From NCBI RefSeq assembly GCF_025860405.1, contig NZ_CP063785.1, forward strand, positions 8,929,390-8,993,389: 64,000 nt of DNA, given 5' to 3'. The translations under genes were made by a program, and so were the position numbers. The DNA is from Tolypothrix sp. PCC 7712. GTDB lineage: Bacteria > Cyanobacteriota > Cyanobacteriia > Cyanobacteriales > Nostocaceae. Positions within the stretch are counted from its first letter, which is position 1. Every line of letters starts with the position of its first letter. This document shows positions 1 to 8,657 of the stretch, piece by piece. The notes beneath the pieces were generated by a model. That model made no database searches, was not told the origin of the DNA, and saw only the letters and a program-made list of their open reading frames with translations.

Positions 1-106
1 TAGATGATGTCGAAGTTTCTTAAATTTTCATTTTGAATTGGTATTAGTAGTATTCATTCTTGATATTGTGAATTGTCCCTGTCTATTATTATTCGTGGGT
101 TGATTT

Positions 107-403
107 GTGAAAGTTCTTGTTTACTGTAAGTACTTTAGTTTCAAGAATCCACTAGACAAGCCAAAGATGGAGACGTTTGTTGTGGATTTGCCACAAATTC
201 CTAGGATTGGTGAAACCATTATGGTTGAGAGAATGTCGCCAACTAAACAATGTGTCATTATTTTTGAATATATTGTAACTGCAGTACAGTTTAATGCCTC
301 CAACGAATCAGTCGATACACCAAATGCTAGGGTAAACGCCTGTTTAAATCACTGTTGGGAAGGGACTTCAAATTTCAAAGTAACAAACTTTTTAGAGAAA
401 TAA
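107..403 (+). CDS. Hypothetical protein, 98 aa
   Basis: An open frame starting with GTG that encodes a 98-residue soluble protein with no signal peptide or membrane segment. I do not recognise a family. Visible points are a short basic start, a proline-rich central part and a CLNHCWEG motif near the C-terminus. A weak GTGGG lies about 10 bases before the start. It stands alone: nothing is coded in the 100 bases before it and about 490 noncoding bases follow. The unusual start and lack of a recognisable family leave real doubt that it is expressed. Confidence 0.4.
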   Translation: MKVLVYCKYFSFKNPLDKPKMETFVVDLPQIPRIGETIMVERMSPTKQCVIIFEYIVTAVQFNASNESVDTPNARVNACLNHCWEGTSNFKVTNFLEK

Positions 404-471
404 TTGCAGTATTTATACAACTGCTAAATATATGAATTTGATTTGATTTATGAAAAATATCACTTAATAAA

Positions 472-498
472 GGTGCGTTACGCTGAAGCTAACGCACC
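472..498. repeat. REP-like palindrome GGTGCGTTA/TAACGCACC
   Basis: A perfect 9-bp inverted repeat around a 9-base loop. Related GCGTTA...TAACGC palindromes recur near 8371-8410, 29864-29893, 30440-30470 and 34804-34865. They are scattered intergenic repeats typical of Nostoc-type genomes. The rest of 404-891 holds another hairpin-rich repeat at about 541-590 (GTGGGATGGGTG...CACCCCAC) and the presumed promoter of the next gene. I see no gene there. Confidence 0.6.
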
Positions 499-891
499 CT
501 ACTAGACTGACACGACTAAAATAGTGCATAAAAAAACTCTTGTGGGATGGGTGTCTCACCCGTCCAGGGCGGACAAGATGTCCACCCCACAAGAAAAATT
601 ATTGCAACATTTTAGCTGTGTCAATCCACTACTAGTGTGAATTTCAACAATCTAATACAAGTCATATATCTAAGTTGATATTGTCTGCTATATAGGGGTT
701 TTTGAGAGTATTTCTTAGTCATAACTGCAGCCTGAATGGTAAATGATTTCTTCAAACATCCAATCAGAAATTGCCGAGAAATATTCAACAATAAACTCTA
801 AAATTAGTTACAGTTCTTATGATACTGTCTATCTCTAGATTAGAGAAATATACTTTTTTGCCAACAAGGTGAGGAGATAAAATTTAGCCTT

Positions 892-2013
892 ATGTACGAT
901 TGTATCATCGTTGGAGCCGGGCCATCTGGTGGAACAGCCGCGTATCATTTAGCCAAGCGGGGTCACTCAGTATTAATTTTAGAAAAAGAATCCTTGCCAA
1001 GATACAAACCCTGTGGTGGTGGGGTATCCCCAATAATTGCTCAATGGTTTGACTTTGATTTTAGCCCAGCAATTTCGGTGAAAGTAGACTCTTTACGCTT
1101 TACCTGGAACTTGGAAGACCCTGTAGAAGCGAAAATACCCAATAAAGAACCGATTTGGATGGTGCGGCGAGATGTTTTTGATCATTTTTTAGTTCAGCAA
1201 GCCCAGAAGCAAGGGGCAGAACTCAAAGATAAAACTGAGGTAACTGGTATTGAGTTTCAAGGTGATGCTTGGCAGGTGAACACCGCCAACGGCCCAGTTA
1301 CAGGTCGTTACTTAATCGCGGCTGACGGTGCTAAAGGGCCAATGGCAAAATGGCTAGGTTTTAAAGACCGCAAACGTCACTTAGCAGGCGCTTTAGAGGC
1401 AGAAGTTCCCGCCGATGTTGAGAATACATCAATAGCTCATTTTGAGTTTGGGATGGTCAAAAATGGCTATATTTGGAACTTTCCCAAGGCTGATGGTTAT
1501 TCTCTTGGTGTTGGTACTTTTATTGGTGGCGCACCCCAAGATTTTAAGAAAATTTTGGATGATTACTCTCAATCTTTTAATGTAGATGTCAAAATTTGCA
1601 AGCAATATGGTCATCCTATTTGCTTGTGGAATGGTAATCAAAAGCTACATACTCAAAATGCAATTTTGGCTGGGGAAGCAGCTTGTGTAGTTGACCCAAT
1701 GACAGCAGAGGGTATTCGTCCTTCGATTTTTAGCGGATTGCTAGCAGCCAACGCTATTAATGAGGCACTTGCAGGCGATATCAATTCTTTAGAAGCATAT
1801 ACCAATGCTATTAACGAACAATGGGGTACAGAAATGGCATGGGCACAAAAATTAGCTAATGCATTTTATCGGTTCCCCAAAATTGGTTACAAAGTAGGCG
1901 TTAAAAGCCCCACTGGTGCCCAAACTATGGGTAGAATTCTATGCGGCGAATTGCGCTATGCCGATGTTGCAAGCCGGGCGCTGAAGCGGCTGATTCCGGG
2001 GTTTGGGGGGTAG
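892..2013 (+). CDS. Geranylgeranyl reductase family FAD-dependent oxidoreductase
   Basis: A 373-residue flavoprotein of the geranylgeranyl reductase / p-hydroxybenzoate hydroxylase superfamily. The N-terminus has the dinucleotide-binding motif GAGPSG (residues 8-13). A PCGGG motif follows near residue 42 and the second FAD motif GEAACVVDPMTAEG comes later, as in prenyl reductases. The family reduces isoprenoid double bonds of chlorophyll, tocopherol, quinone or lipid precursors. It is a paralogue of the chlP gene at 21425 in the same window but clearly divergent, so the substrate is unknown. A GAGGAG about 16 bases before the ATG may be the ribosome site. It is monocistronic, with STRR repeats directly after the stop. 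Confidence 0.85.
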   Translation: MYDCIIVGAGPSGGTAAYHLAKRGHSVLILEKESLPRYKPCGGGVSPIIAQWFDFDFSPAISVKVDSLRFTWNLEDPVEAKIPNKEPIWMVRRDVFDHFLVQQAQKQGAELKDKTEVTGIEFQGDAWQVNTANGPVTGRYLIAADGAKGPMAKWLGFKDRKRHLAGALEAEVPADVENTSIAHFEFGMVKNGYIWNFPKADGYSLGVGTFIGGAPQDFKKILDDYSQSFNVDVKICKQYGHPICLWNGNQKLHTQNAILAGEAACVVDPMTAEGIRPSIFSGLLAANAINEALAGDINSLEAYTNAINEQWGTEMAWAQKLANAFYRFPKIGYKVGVKSPTGAQTMGRILCGELRYADVASRALKRLIPGFGG

Positions 2014-2018
2014 GGGAT

Positions 2019-2120
2019 TGGGGAACTCGGGGCCCCCTCTGGGGATAAGGGGTAATGGGGATTAGGGACTGGGGACTGGGGACTGGGGACTGGGGACTGG
2101 GGACTGGGGACTGGGGACAA
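2019..2120. repeat. STRR block (GGGGACT heptamers) with a GGGGCCCC hairpin module
   Basis: Tandem GGGGACT heptamers (about 2066-2116) preceded by a module containing CTCGGGGCCCCCTCTGGGG. The reverse complement of the same module occurs twice at 28440-28570. Proline-rich or tryptophan/glycine-rich open frames here are only translations of the repeat. Confidence 0.8.
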
Positions 2121-2271
2121 GGGGAAAAGGAGATAAATACGATTACCAATTACCAATTACCAATGCCCAATGCCCAATGCCCAATGCCCATGATCAGAAA
2201 TATTGTTTCAGGAACTTGTAGTTACATGAAGTCATCGTGAAAACTACGAGTTTCTTGAAAAATCAATATAT

Positions 2272-3723
2272 ATGCCAGCTAATAAGCCTCAATATCAACT
2301 GACTGCACCTATATGCTTATTTTTATTAGGAACTGCGTTGTCTCAAACTTTGACATATGCAACCTTAAACTCAAAACCTAACAGTCATAATTCCGCAGTC
2401 GTCGCCCAAAATTCTCCCAAGCCAGCACCTCAAGAAGTTGTACAAGAGGGAGAAGTACGGGCTTTACCTGGCAAACTCGATAATATTCCTGTATTTAATA
2501 GCAATAGCCCAGAATGGATTAAAAATGAGGGTATTTTGCTGTCTACGTTTCCCCCACAAGGGAAAAAAGTCTCGGCGGCGCATCTAAATTTTCCCTTTTC
2601 GGGACGCTTTGATTTATTTGCTCATCACTATACCCACACTCCCAAGGATTTACAGACGCTATACCTGGGTGTAATTGTGAATAATCCCGGTAAGCAAGCT
2701 GTAACAGTAGATGTATTGCAAGCGGCGAGTTATTTGATGCAGGATGCGCCGTTTGTAACGTTGGGGCCTTATATCGACAATAACGATGGTAAAGCTTTCT
2801 CAGGGCCAGGCGATCGCGCGGCTGGTGATGTATTGCGCGGGGTTCGCCAAGCTGATTTTCCGGCGAAGTTGGTAATTCCACCAGGACAAAGCCGAATGCT
2901 GCTGAATCATCCAATTCCGGTGAAAAATCTGGAAAAGCCTGTAAATGGTCGCTCTAGCTTTATGCGGCTGCGTAGTAGTGGCAAAGTCTATACAGCTAGT
3001 TTAGCAATGTTTGCGAAGAAAAACGCTGATGGAAGCGATCGCGCTCCTACCCTCACAGAATGGCAAGCTTTACTTAATAATGGTAACTTTGCCGGGCCAC
3101 GAGACAAAACCCCTACTCCCCCAAATGCTACTGGTGGTGTGCTGATTTATGGGCGTGTAGCTGGTGTATCGCAGGGTTCGCAATGGCAAGCATCTCTTAC
3201 AGATAACCCTAAAGCCCAAACTCTCACAATTCCGCAACCAGGTAAAGCGATTTCTTATCCTATTGCTACTCTTAAAGGCGGACGTTTAGGTAGCGAACAA
3301 AACCAAACTGCAAAAATGTTAGTCCGCTATCCAGATACCGCCTATGAAGCGCACGGTAATTATGGCGTGGAATATAACCTCAGCTTACCTTTGAGCAATA
3401 CAACTAACCAAACCCAGAAAGTTGCTATTACCCTAGAAACACCATTAAAGGAAGATAAATTAGCCAAAGGAAATCTCCGTTTTCGCAAACCATCCTTAGA
3501 TTTTCCCTTCTTCCGTGGTACAGTGCGGCTAAATTATACCGATGACCAAGGGCAAAAACAAACGCGTTATGTACATTTATGGCATAGAACCGCACAGGTT
3601 TTAGAACCCTTACTACAGGTGACGCTACCACCTGGAAGTAAAAAAATGGTACAGATAGATTTGATTTATCCCCCAGATTCAACACCACCACAGGTATTGA
3701 GTGTGAAAACGCTGGCGAAATAA
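2272..3723 (+). CDS. DUF3370-type secreted/periplasmic protein
   Basis: A 483-residue protein with a hydrophobic N-terminal segment (about residues 12-30) acting as signal peptide or anchor, followed by a low-complexity linker and a long beta-rich body. Conserved-looking parts include FPFSGRFDLFAHH and GPGDRAAGDVLRG. The sequence fits the DUF3370 family of cyanobacterial exported proteins, whose function is unknown. No catalytic residues can be named. It is flanked by repeats on both sides and reads as a single-gene unit. A hairpin (GACTGCTGCAAGCAGTC, 3798-3814) follows the stop. The family call is from memory of sequence style and is moderately sure. Confidence 0.75.
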   Translation: MPANKPQYQLTAPICLFLLGTALSQTLTYATLNSKPNSHNSAVVAQNSPKPAPQEVVQEGEVRALPGKLDNIPVFNSNSPEWIKNEGILLSTFPPQGKKVSAAHLNFPFSGRFDLFAHHYTHTPKDLQTLYLGVIVNNPGKQAVTVDVLQAASYLMQDAPFVTLGPYIDNNDGKAFSGPGDRAAGDVLRGVRQADFPAKLVIPPGQSRMLLNHPIPVKNLEKPVNGRSSFMRLRSSGKVYTASLAMFAKKNADGSDRAPTLTEWQALLNNGNFAGPRDKTPTPPNATGGVLIYGRVAGVSQGSQWQASLTDNPKAQTLTIPQPGKAISYPIATLKGGRLGSEQNQTAKMLVRYPDTAYEAHGNYGVEYNLSLPLSNTTNQTQKVAITLETPLKEDKLAKGNLRFRKPSLDFPFFRGTVRLNYTDDQGQKQTRYVHLWHRTAQVLEPLLQVTLPPGSKKMVQIDLIYPPDSTPPQVLSVKTLAK

Positions 3724-3876
3724 ATACAGCAAAGCCAAGTACAATAGACCTGCAAGCAGTGGGTAAAGGGAAAAGGTGAAGGGCTAAACCTTTTCCCGAC
3801 TGCTGCAAGCAGTCTAATGCAAAAATGCGATCGCGTTGTGCTTGGTTAATTGATGAATTAGTCCTAAATTAACGTA

Positions 3877-4098
3877 TTATCTTTGAGGCTCTAAAACTTC
3901 TACCTCATGAGCAATGTTTGCAGGATGGGGAACAGGTAAACCCTCTTCTAGCATTCCCTCGATATGAAATTCAATGGCTTCTGCAATTATCCGCTTAACT
4001 TCTTCTAAAGTTTCACCCACAGCTACACAACCAGGTAAATCGGGGACATAAGCGCCGTAGCTAGTTTCTCCCTTTTCAATCAAGACTGTATAACGCAT
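3877..4098 (-). CDS. HicB-like protein (orphan antitoxin-type)
   Basis: A 73-residue protein with the HicB/UPF0150 fold signature: MRYTVLIEKGE, then YGAYVPDLPGCVAVGET, then an amphipathic helix ending in EGLPVP. In classical type II systems HicB neutralises the mRNA interferase HicA. No HicA-like gene (about 60-80 aa double-stranded-RNA-binding fold) lies on either side. The gene begins 12 bases after the stop of the 202-residue gene at 4111-4719 and is probably co-transcribed with it. Solitary HicB-like proteins are common in cyanobacteria. There is no C-terminal DNA-binding domain. Confidence 0.8.
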   Translation of the reverse strand: MRYTVLIEKGETSYGAYVPDLPGCVAVGETLEEVKRIIAEAIEFHIEGMLEEGLPVPHPANIAHEVEVLEPQR

Positions 4099-4110
4099 TA
4101 TTCTTGTTAT

Positions 4111-4719
4111 TTAACCAATTGGACGATTTCCGGGATTTACTGCGTGAATATATTCACTACCAGAATGCGGTCTACCACGTTTATATTGAGCTTCTTCTGG
4201 TTTACCCCATCCTAACTGCAAAATAATTTCTAGGAAGTTGGAATTTTCCCATTTCCATAAACTTGCCCATTCTGTGATTTGAGCAATTCTTTCAACATCT
4301 AGTTTATTAATTTGCTGGTATTGTTTGCTATTATTAAAACTCAAATATAAGTCCATTGCTGCTGTGACTTCATACCAAAATTCTAAGATAGAATTTTTTG
4401 CAGTATGTAATATTGCCAAGTCACTTGTGATAGCTATTAACTCATGATCTATTTTAGGATATTTCAATGTTTTGCCTTTAACATTCACTTCATGCCAGAT
4501 AATTCCTGAAACATGATTTTCTTTTTGATAATCGTGAATGGCGGCTTTAAAATCTTGATAGGCAGTGAATTTTTGCAATCCATCGCTTCTGATAAATTGG
4601 TCAATTAAAGGATTGCCAGAGACCGTTACTTCTAACTTCAAGCGTTCACCTTTCAGGCAAGCTTGACGCTCATCTGCCAAAATTTTTATAAGTTCCTCGG
4701 TAGTGTAAACCTTTGACAT
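4111..4719 (-). CDS. Hypothetical protein upstream of a HicB-like gene
   Basis: A 202-residue soluble protein that I do not recognise. The frame extends eight codons further upstream, but only from a TTG inside a GACAAATGACAATTGACTAA repeat-like run. The ATG giving MSKVYTTEELIK is therefore preferred. Helical and charged N-terminal half, tryptophan-rich C-terminal half (WASLWKWENSN), then KRGRPHSGSEYIHAVNPGNRPIG near the end. Twelve bases separate it from the hicB-like gene, so the two probably form an operon. Confidence 0.6.
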   Translation of the reverse strand: MSKVYTTEELIKILADERQACLKGERLKLEVTVSGNPLIDQFIRSDGLQKFTAYQDFKAAIHDYQKENHVSGIIWHEVNVKGKTLKYPKIDHELIAITSDLAILHTAKNSILEFWYEVTAAMDLYLSFNNSKQYQQINKLDVERIAQITEWASLWKWENSNFLEIILQLGWGKPEEAQYKRGRPHSGSEYIHAVNPGNRPIG

Positions 4720-4740
4720 CAGAACACACTCTAAATTAGT

Positions 4741-4810
4741 CAATTGTCATTTGTCATTGGTCATTGGTCATTGGTCATTTGTCGTTAGTTATTTGTCATT
4801 TGTTATTTAC
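4741..4810. repeat. STRR run of TCATTTG/TCATTGG heptamers
   Basis: Tandem heptamers based on GTCATTTGTCATTGG occupy the space just upstream of the 4719 start. The same unit appears at 42011-42070 and 47395-47430. It is typical noncoding STRR DNA. Confidence 0.8.
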
Positions 4811-4938
4811 TGTTGCTTATTTATTATGGGTTAAGTTTCTTAATGGCTAAGGTAAATTCTTACAGTATTATGCTTTAAGCTTATGGTAAATGCAGTATCA
4901 GGTATAGCAGTCTTAATTGTTTGAAATCATAAAAACTT

Positions 4939-4962
4939 AGGGCAGACCATTTGGTCTACCCT
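4939..4962 (-). terminator. Rho-independent-type terminator of the PSI accumulation factor gene
   Basis: Read on the minus strand this is AGGGTAGACC, loop AAAT, GGTCTGCCCT with one mismatch, followed by AAGTTTTTAT. It lies six bases past the stop of the gene at 4968. Confidence 0.75.
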
Positions 4963-4967
4963 GAAAG

Positions 4968-5552
4968 TTATTTACTTAACTCACTACTGAACTCATTGAA
5001 AGAACGCCGTTTTAACTGCACTGATTCGGTACGTGGTAATAAATCAAACACTTCACGAAAGCGATCGTCGATTTCCTCAAAGGGAACTTGACCCTGCTTA
5101 TTTAAAAGTACTTTACCTGATTTATCTAACACCACCACTTGAGGAACAGCACCAGAGTAGTAATATCCTACTTCCGTAGGTTCATAAGTTTTTTGAGCAG
5201 GGATAGTATCTACACTAATGGGGATAATCTCTGCGACTTTACCATAGAATTCTTGCACTCGTGAAATTGTAATGGCATATTCCTTACAATCTTTGCTGTC
5301 GTCAACATAATAAGCCAAAAATGCTGGTTTATGCTCTGCTAAAGTCTGTGCTAGTGTTTGTCTCGGTGGAACCAGTGAACCATTACCAGCATAAACCACG
5401 AAAATATTGCCATCATAAATGTCATCTTTAAGACCAGCAGAGGCTGCTTGCATATTGATAATGAACAGGCAAACAAGCATCACTAAAGCTTTGGAAACCC
5501 ATCGTTGCCAACTAGATTTTTTATGTAAAAACCGATACTTTATGCCATTCAT
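4968..5552 (-). CDS. Thylakoid membrane photosystem I accumulation factor (thioredoxin-fold)
   Basis: A 194-residue protein with a basic N-terminus and a hydrophobic signal/anchor (about residues 18-40, ending AASAG). The following domain resembles a thioredoxin fold: IFVVYAGNGSLVPP, then FLAYYVDDSKDC, then AVPQVVVLDKSGKVLL. There is no CxxC pair, so it is not a classical disulfide reductase. The family is annotated in cyanobacteria as a thylakoid factor needed for PSI accumulation. Monocistronic with its own terminator. The functional name rests on family recall. The fold and export signal are visible in the sequence. Confidence 0.75.
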   Translation of the reverse strand: MNGIKYRFLHKKSSWQRWVSKALVMLVCLFIINMQAASAGLKDDIYDGNIFVVYAGNGSLVPPRQTLAQTLAEHKPAFLAYYVDDSKDCKEYAITISRVQEFYGKVAEIIPISVDTIPAQKTYEPTEVGYYYSGAVPQVVVLDKSGKVLLNKQGQVPFEEIDDRFREVFDLLPRTESVQLKRRSFNEFSSELSK

Positions 5553-5639
5553 TAAATGAACCTTGAGAACTACAATTTGTCAGTTTGTGCTGAATTCAGC
5601 AAACAGCGCTGGATAGATGATTTACGTCTATGCACTATT

Positions 5640-5815
5640 TTTTAAGATAACGCCTATGGGGACGGGGGAGTAGTGGGGATGAGGGGGATGAGGGAGATGT
5701 AGACGCTTTGCGGCTACTCTACGAGAACGCCTAAAGGCGAACCCGCAGGGTGGGGGATGAGGGGGATGAGGGAGATGGGGGAGAAGAAATTTTGAATTTT
5801 GAATTTTGAATTCCC
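5640..5815. repeat. STRR block (GATGAGGGG type) with an embedded palindromic repeat
   Basis: GGGGGATGAGGGAGATG units surround a GTAGACGCTTTGCGGCTACT...GCGAACCCGCAGGG repeat, a palindromic unit frequent in Nostoc intergenic regions, followed by TTTTGAATTTTGAATT heptamers. The block fills most of the space between the PSI accumulation factor gene and murT. Confidence 0.75.
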
Positions 5816-5893
5816 TTTAGGGGTTGACTGGCTTTTTGTGCGAGGATTCGCTAAACTCTCAAGATTAATTTAAAACTTAAGCTATTAACTACT

Positions 5894-7234
5894 GTGGCGA
5901 ACAAAATACAACTTATAGATAGGCTCAAACTGGGTTTGGCGGTGTCAGTCGCAAAGGGTGTGACATTTATGGTGCGATCGCTCCGCCTGGGTGCTGCTAG
6001 TGTATTACCAGGCTCAATTGCTCGACGGATTGAACCTAAGCTGTTGCAGTTATTGAGTCAGCAGGTGAAAAAAGGCGCGATTCTGATTGCGGGTACTAAT
6101 GGGAAAACTACTACATCGCTGCTGTTACGGGAAATTTTAGAACGTCAAGGCTACCGTGTTGCTCATAATTCCACAGGCGCAAATTTAGAAAATGGTTTGA
6201 TGACTGCGCTGATGGATAACACTAACATCCTGGGTAGCTTGGATGTTGACTATGCGATTTTAGAAGTTGATGAAAATATTTTACCTAGGGTTTTAGCACC
6301 AATTCAGCCAAAGCTAATTTTGTGTTTAAACTTGTTCCGCGACCAACTCGACAGGTATGGGGAAGTTGATACTATTAGTAAACGCTGGGGAAAAGCGATC
6401 GCAACTTTATCACCTGATACTATCGTAGTGGCAAATGCCGACGACCCCACAATTTGCTATCTCGGTCAACAATTAACTCAACAGCGTGTCTCGTTTTTCG
6501 GTTTGAGTGAACCGGAACATTATTTAGAAGCAATTCCCCATGCTGTAGATTCGATTTATTGTCCCAGATGCGGCAAGGCTTTAGACTACAAGGGCGTTTA
6601 TTTATCCCACATGGGTGAATATAGCTGTGGTAATTGCGGTTTTAGTAGAAGTCAACCGAGCCTCAATAGTAGCGAATGGCCGCAAATTTTGGTGGGTTTA
6701 TATAACAAATACAATACCTTAGCTGCTGCTACTGCTGCCCAAGAATTAGGAGTTGAAGCAGCCACTATCCGCGAGACAATTCCCAATTTCCAAGCAGCCT
6801 TTGGACGTGCGGAAGAGTTAGAAATTAACGGGAAAAAGGTACGGATTCTATTATCAAAAAATCCTGTGGGGACGAATGAAACGATTCGCGTAGTTACAGA
6901 AAGTGCTGATAAAACTACTTTGCTAGTATTAAACGACAGAGTGCAAGATGGCGAAGATGTTTCTTGGATTTGGGATGTAGATACAGAGAAATTAGTTCAG
7001 CGTGGTGGTACTTTAGTTGTGAGTGGCGATCGCGCTTATGATATGGCCTTACGTCTGCGCTACAGTGACCCCAATCCTGCCCAAAATTTTAACCTGATTG
7101 TAGAAGAAGACTTACGTCAGGCTATTAACACCGCCTTAGAGCGTACACCCAACAACGAAACCCTGCATATTTTACCCACATATACAGCAATGTTGAGCGT
7201 CCGTGAAGTATTAACAGGACGCAAGATTTTATAA
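5894..7234 (+). CDS. murT: MurT, Mur ligase subunit of lipid II isoglutaminyl synthase
   Basis: A 446-residue Mur-ligase-type ATPase starting with GTG. The P-loop GTNGKTT is at residues 67-73. A four-cysteine zinc ribbon (C223, C226, C245, C248) is inserted in the middle domain, a hallmark of MurT. The C-terminal part matches the MurT-specific domain (DUF1727). With GatD, MurT amidates the alpha-carboxyl of D-glutamate in the peptidoglycan stem peptide of Gram-positives. The gatD-type gene follows directly in the same direction, so the pair is an operon. The presence of both genes is clear. Whether cyanobacterial lipid II is the substrate is inferred. Confidence 0.9.
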   Translation: MANKIQLIDRLKLGLAVSVAKGVTFMVRSLRLGAASVLPGSIARRIEPKLLQLLSQQVKKGAILIAGTNGKTTTSLLLREILERQGYRVAHNSTGANLENGLMTALMDNTNILGSLDVDYAILEVDENILPRVLAPIQPKLILCLNLFRDQLDRYGEVDTISKRWGKAIATLSPDTIVVANADDPTICYLGQQLTQQRVSFFGLSEPEHYLEAIPHAVDSIYCPRCGKALDYKGVYLSHMGEYSCGNCGFSRSQPSLNSSEWPQILVGLYNKYNTLAAATAAQELGVEAATIRETIPNFQAAFGRAEELEINGKKVRILLSKNPVGTNETIRVVTESADKTTLLVLNDRVQDGEDVSWIWDVDTEKLVQRGGTLVVSGDRAYDMALRLRYSDPNPAQNFNLIVEEDLRQAINTALERTPNNETLHILPTYTAMLSVREVLTGRKIL

Positions 7235-7347
7235 ATTTGGTGTTTGGTGTTGGGTGTTTGGTGTTTTTTACCTTCTTCATCCCCAATTACCAATTACCCA
7301 TTACCCATTACCCATTACCCTTTCCCCATTCCCCCTTCCCCAATCCT

Positions 7348-8157
7348 ATGAATTATCAAATTACAATCGGTTGGTTATATCCGACGCTGATGAGTACCTA
7401 TGGCGATCGCGGTAATGTAATTACTATAGAACGCCGCGCTCAATGGCGGGGATTTGGCGTTAAGGTTGTATCTTTAGATCAAAATGCGACAGCAGAGGAT
7501 ATTAAAGCTGTTGATTTAATTGTCGGTGGTGGCGCACAAGACCGCCAGCAGGAAATTGTTATGCGCGATTTGCAAGGTGCGAAAGCCGATGCGATGCGTG
7601 AAAAAATCGAAAATGGCACACCGGGAGTATTTACCTGTGGTTCTCCGCAGTTGCTAGGACATTATTACGAACCTGGACTAGGACAACGCATTGAAGGTTT
7701 AGGAATTTTAGATTTAGTCTCTGTGCATCCTGGTGAAAATACTAAACGCTGCATCGGTAACTTAGTCATTGAAGTGACAGCTTCTCGCCTAGCGCAGGAT
7801 TTAAAAGCGATGACAGGTAGCACACCGTATTTAGTCGGCTTTGAAAATCACGGTGGACGTACCAAGCTAGGGAAAGTGGAAGCCTTGGGAAAAGTCGTGT
7901 ACGGCTTAGGCAATAACGGTGAAGATGGTACAGAAGGAGCATTTTATCAGAATGCGATCGCAACCTATTCTCACGGCCCCTTGTTACCCAAAAATCCCTT
8001 TGTTGCAGATTGGTTAATTCAAACAGCGTTGCGGCTGAAGTATCAACAGCCAATCACACTAGAACCTTTAGATGATACCTTAGCAATGCAAGCACGGGAA
8101 GCCATGTTTAAGCGGTTGAAAGTGAGTTTACCAACACCTGCTGCAGCTAACGTTTAA
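7348..8157 (+). CDS. gatD: GatD-type class I glutamine amidotransferase
   Basis: A 269-residue glutamine amidotransferase from the ATG giving MNYQITIGWLYP. The frame is open further upstream, but that part (7237-7347) is STRR sequence (CCCATTACCCATTACCC) and would code an implausible proline-rich leader. The probable nucleophile is C97 in GVFTCGSPQLLG, and the probable catalytic histidine is H209 in YSHGPLLPKNP, as in GatD/CobB-CobQ-like amidotransferases. It supplies ammonia from glutamine to MurT. STRR DNA between murT and gatD separates the frames by 113 bases without an evident terminator. Confidence 0.88.
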   Translation: MNYQITIGWLYPTLMSTYGDRGNVITIERRAQWRGFGVKVVSLDQNATAEDIKAVDLIVGGGAQDRQQEIVMRDLQGAKADAMREKIENGTPGVFTCGSPQLLGHYYEPGLGQRIEGLGILDLVSVHPGENTKRCIGNLVIEVTASRLAQDLKAMTGSTPYLVGFENHGGRTKLGKVEALGKVVYGLGNNGEDGTEGAFYQNAIATYSHGPLLPKNPFVADWLIQTALRLKYQQPITLEPLDDTLAMQAREAMFKRLKVSLPTPAAANV

Positions 8158-8379
8158 GTACTTAGGGCCTTCCAAGTAAAAAAATATTCCTAACATTATT
8201 GTTGACTGTTAACTGTTGACTGTTAACTGTGAACAATCAACGGTCAACAACGTTAATACGGAATAATTTATTTTTTGGAGTTCCCTTACTTAAACAAACG
8301 TGGCTGTCCAGATCCCCGACTTTCTCAAAAATTCGGGGATCTAAATCTCGCTAAAATCTGTCAGTTCGCGTAGGATGCG

Positions 8380-8475
8380 TTATACCGTTTCACTAAAAGT
8401 GTGATACATTAACGCCTGTTGCCAACCTTGTTCCCATGCTTCCCGTAAATTTTGAGATCTAATTGCTTTGGTCAT
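8380..8475 (-). pseudogene. Possible remnant ORF, 31 aa, ending in a REP-like repeat
   Basis: On the minus strand an ATG opens a 31-codon frame (MTKAIRSQNLREAWEQGWQQ, then 11 more residues) whose stop lies inside a GTAGGATGCGTTA-type repeat. The peptide looks like ordinary protein rather than noise, suggesting the 5' end of a gene cut off by repeat insertion. There is no homology evidence. The rest of 8158-8657 holds an AACTGTTGACTGTTAACTG repeat with an inverted partner (8199-8252) and no other gene. Confidence 0.25.
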
Positions 8476-8657
8476 GCATCATTATCTGTTGCAGGCGCTT
8501 CAATAATACCTTGAATATAGCGCTTCTATTTACGCTGATGAATGATGGTGAATAAAGTCTGTAGGCTTCACCCATCAGAGAAAGCAGTTATCCTGAGAAT
8601 ATGGAACTTCAACTTCCGAACTGCAACATCCGACATCCACAGGAAACTGCACCCCTA

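Noticed and set aside
1925..2240. Proline- and tryptophan/glycine-rich ORFs around 2 kb
   Set aside because: They are frames through GGGGACT repeats and the 3' end of the reductase gene.
3746..3815. Possible family A relative after the DUF3370 gene
   Set aside because: It shares the GGGTAAAGGGAAAAGG core but not the CTAGTAGT ends, and its CTGCAAGCAGT ends are direct, not inverted.
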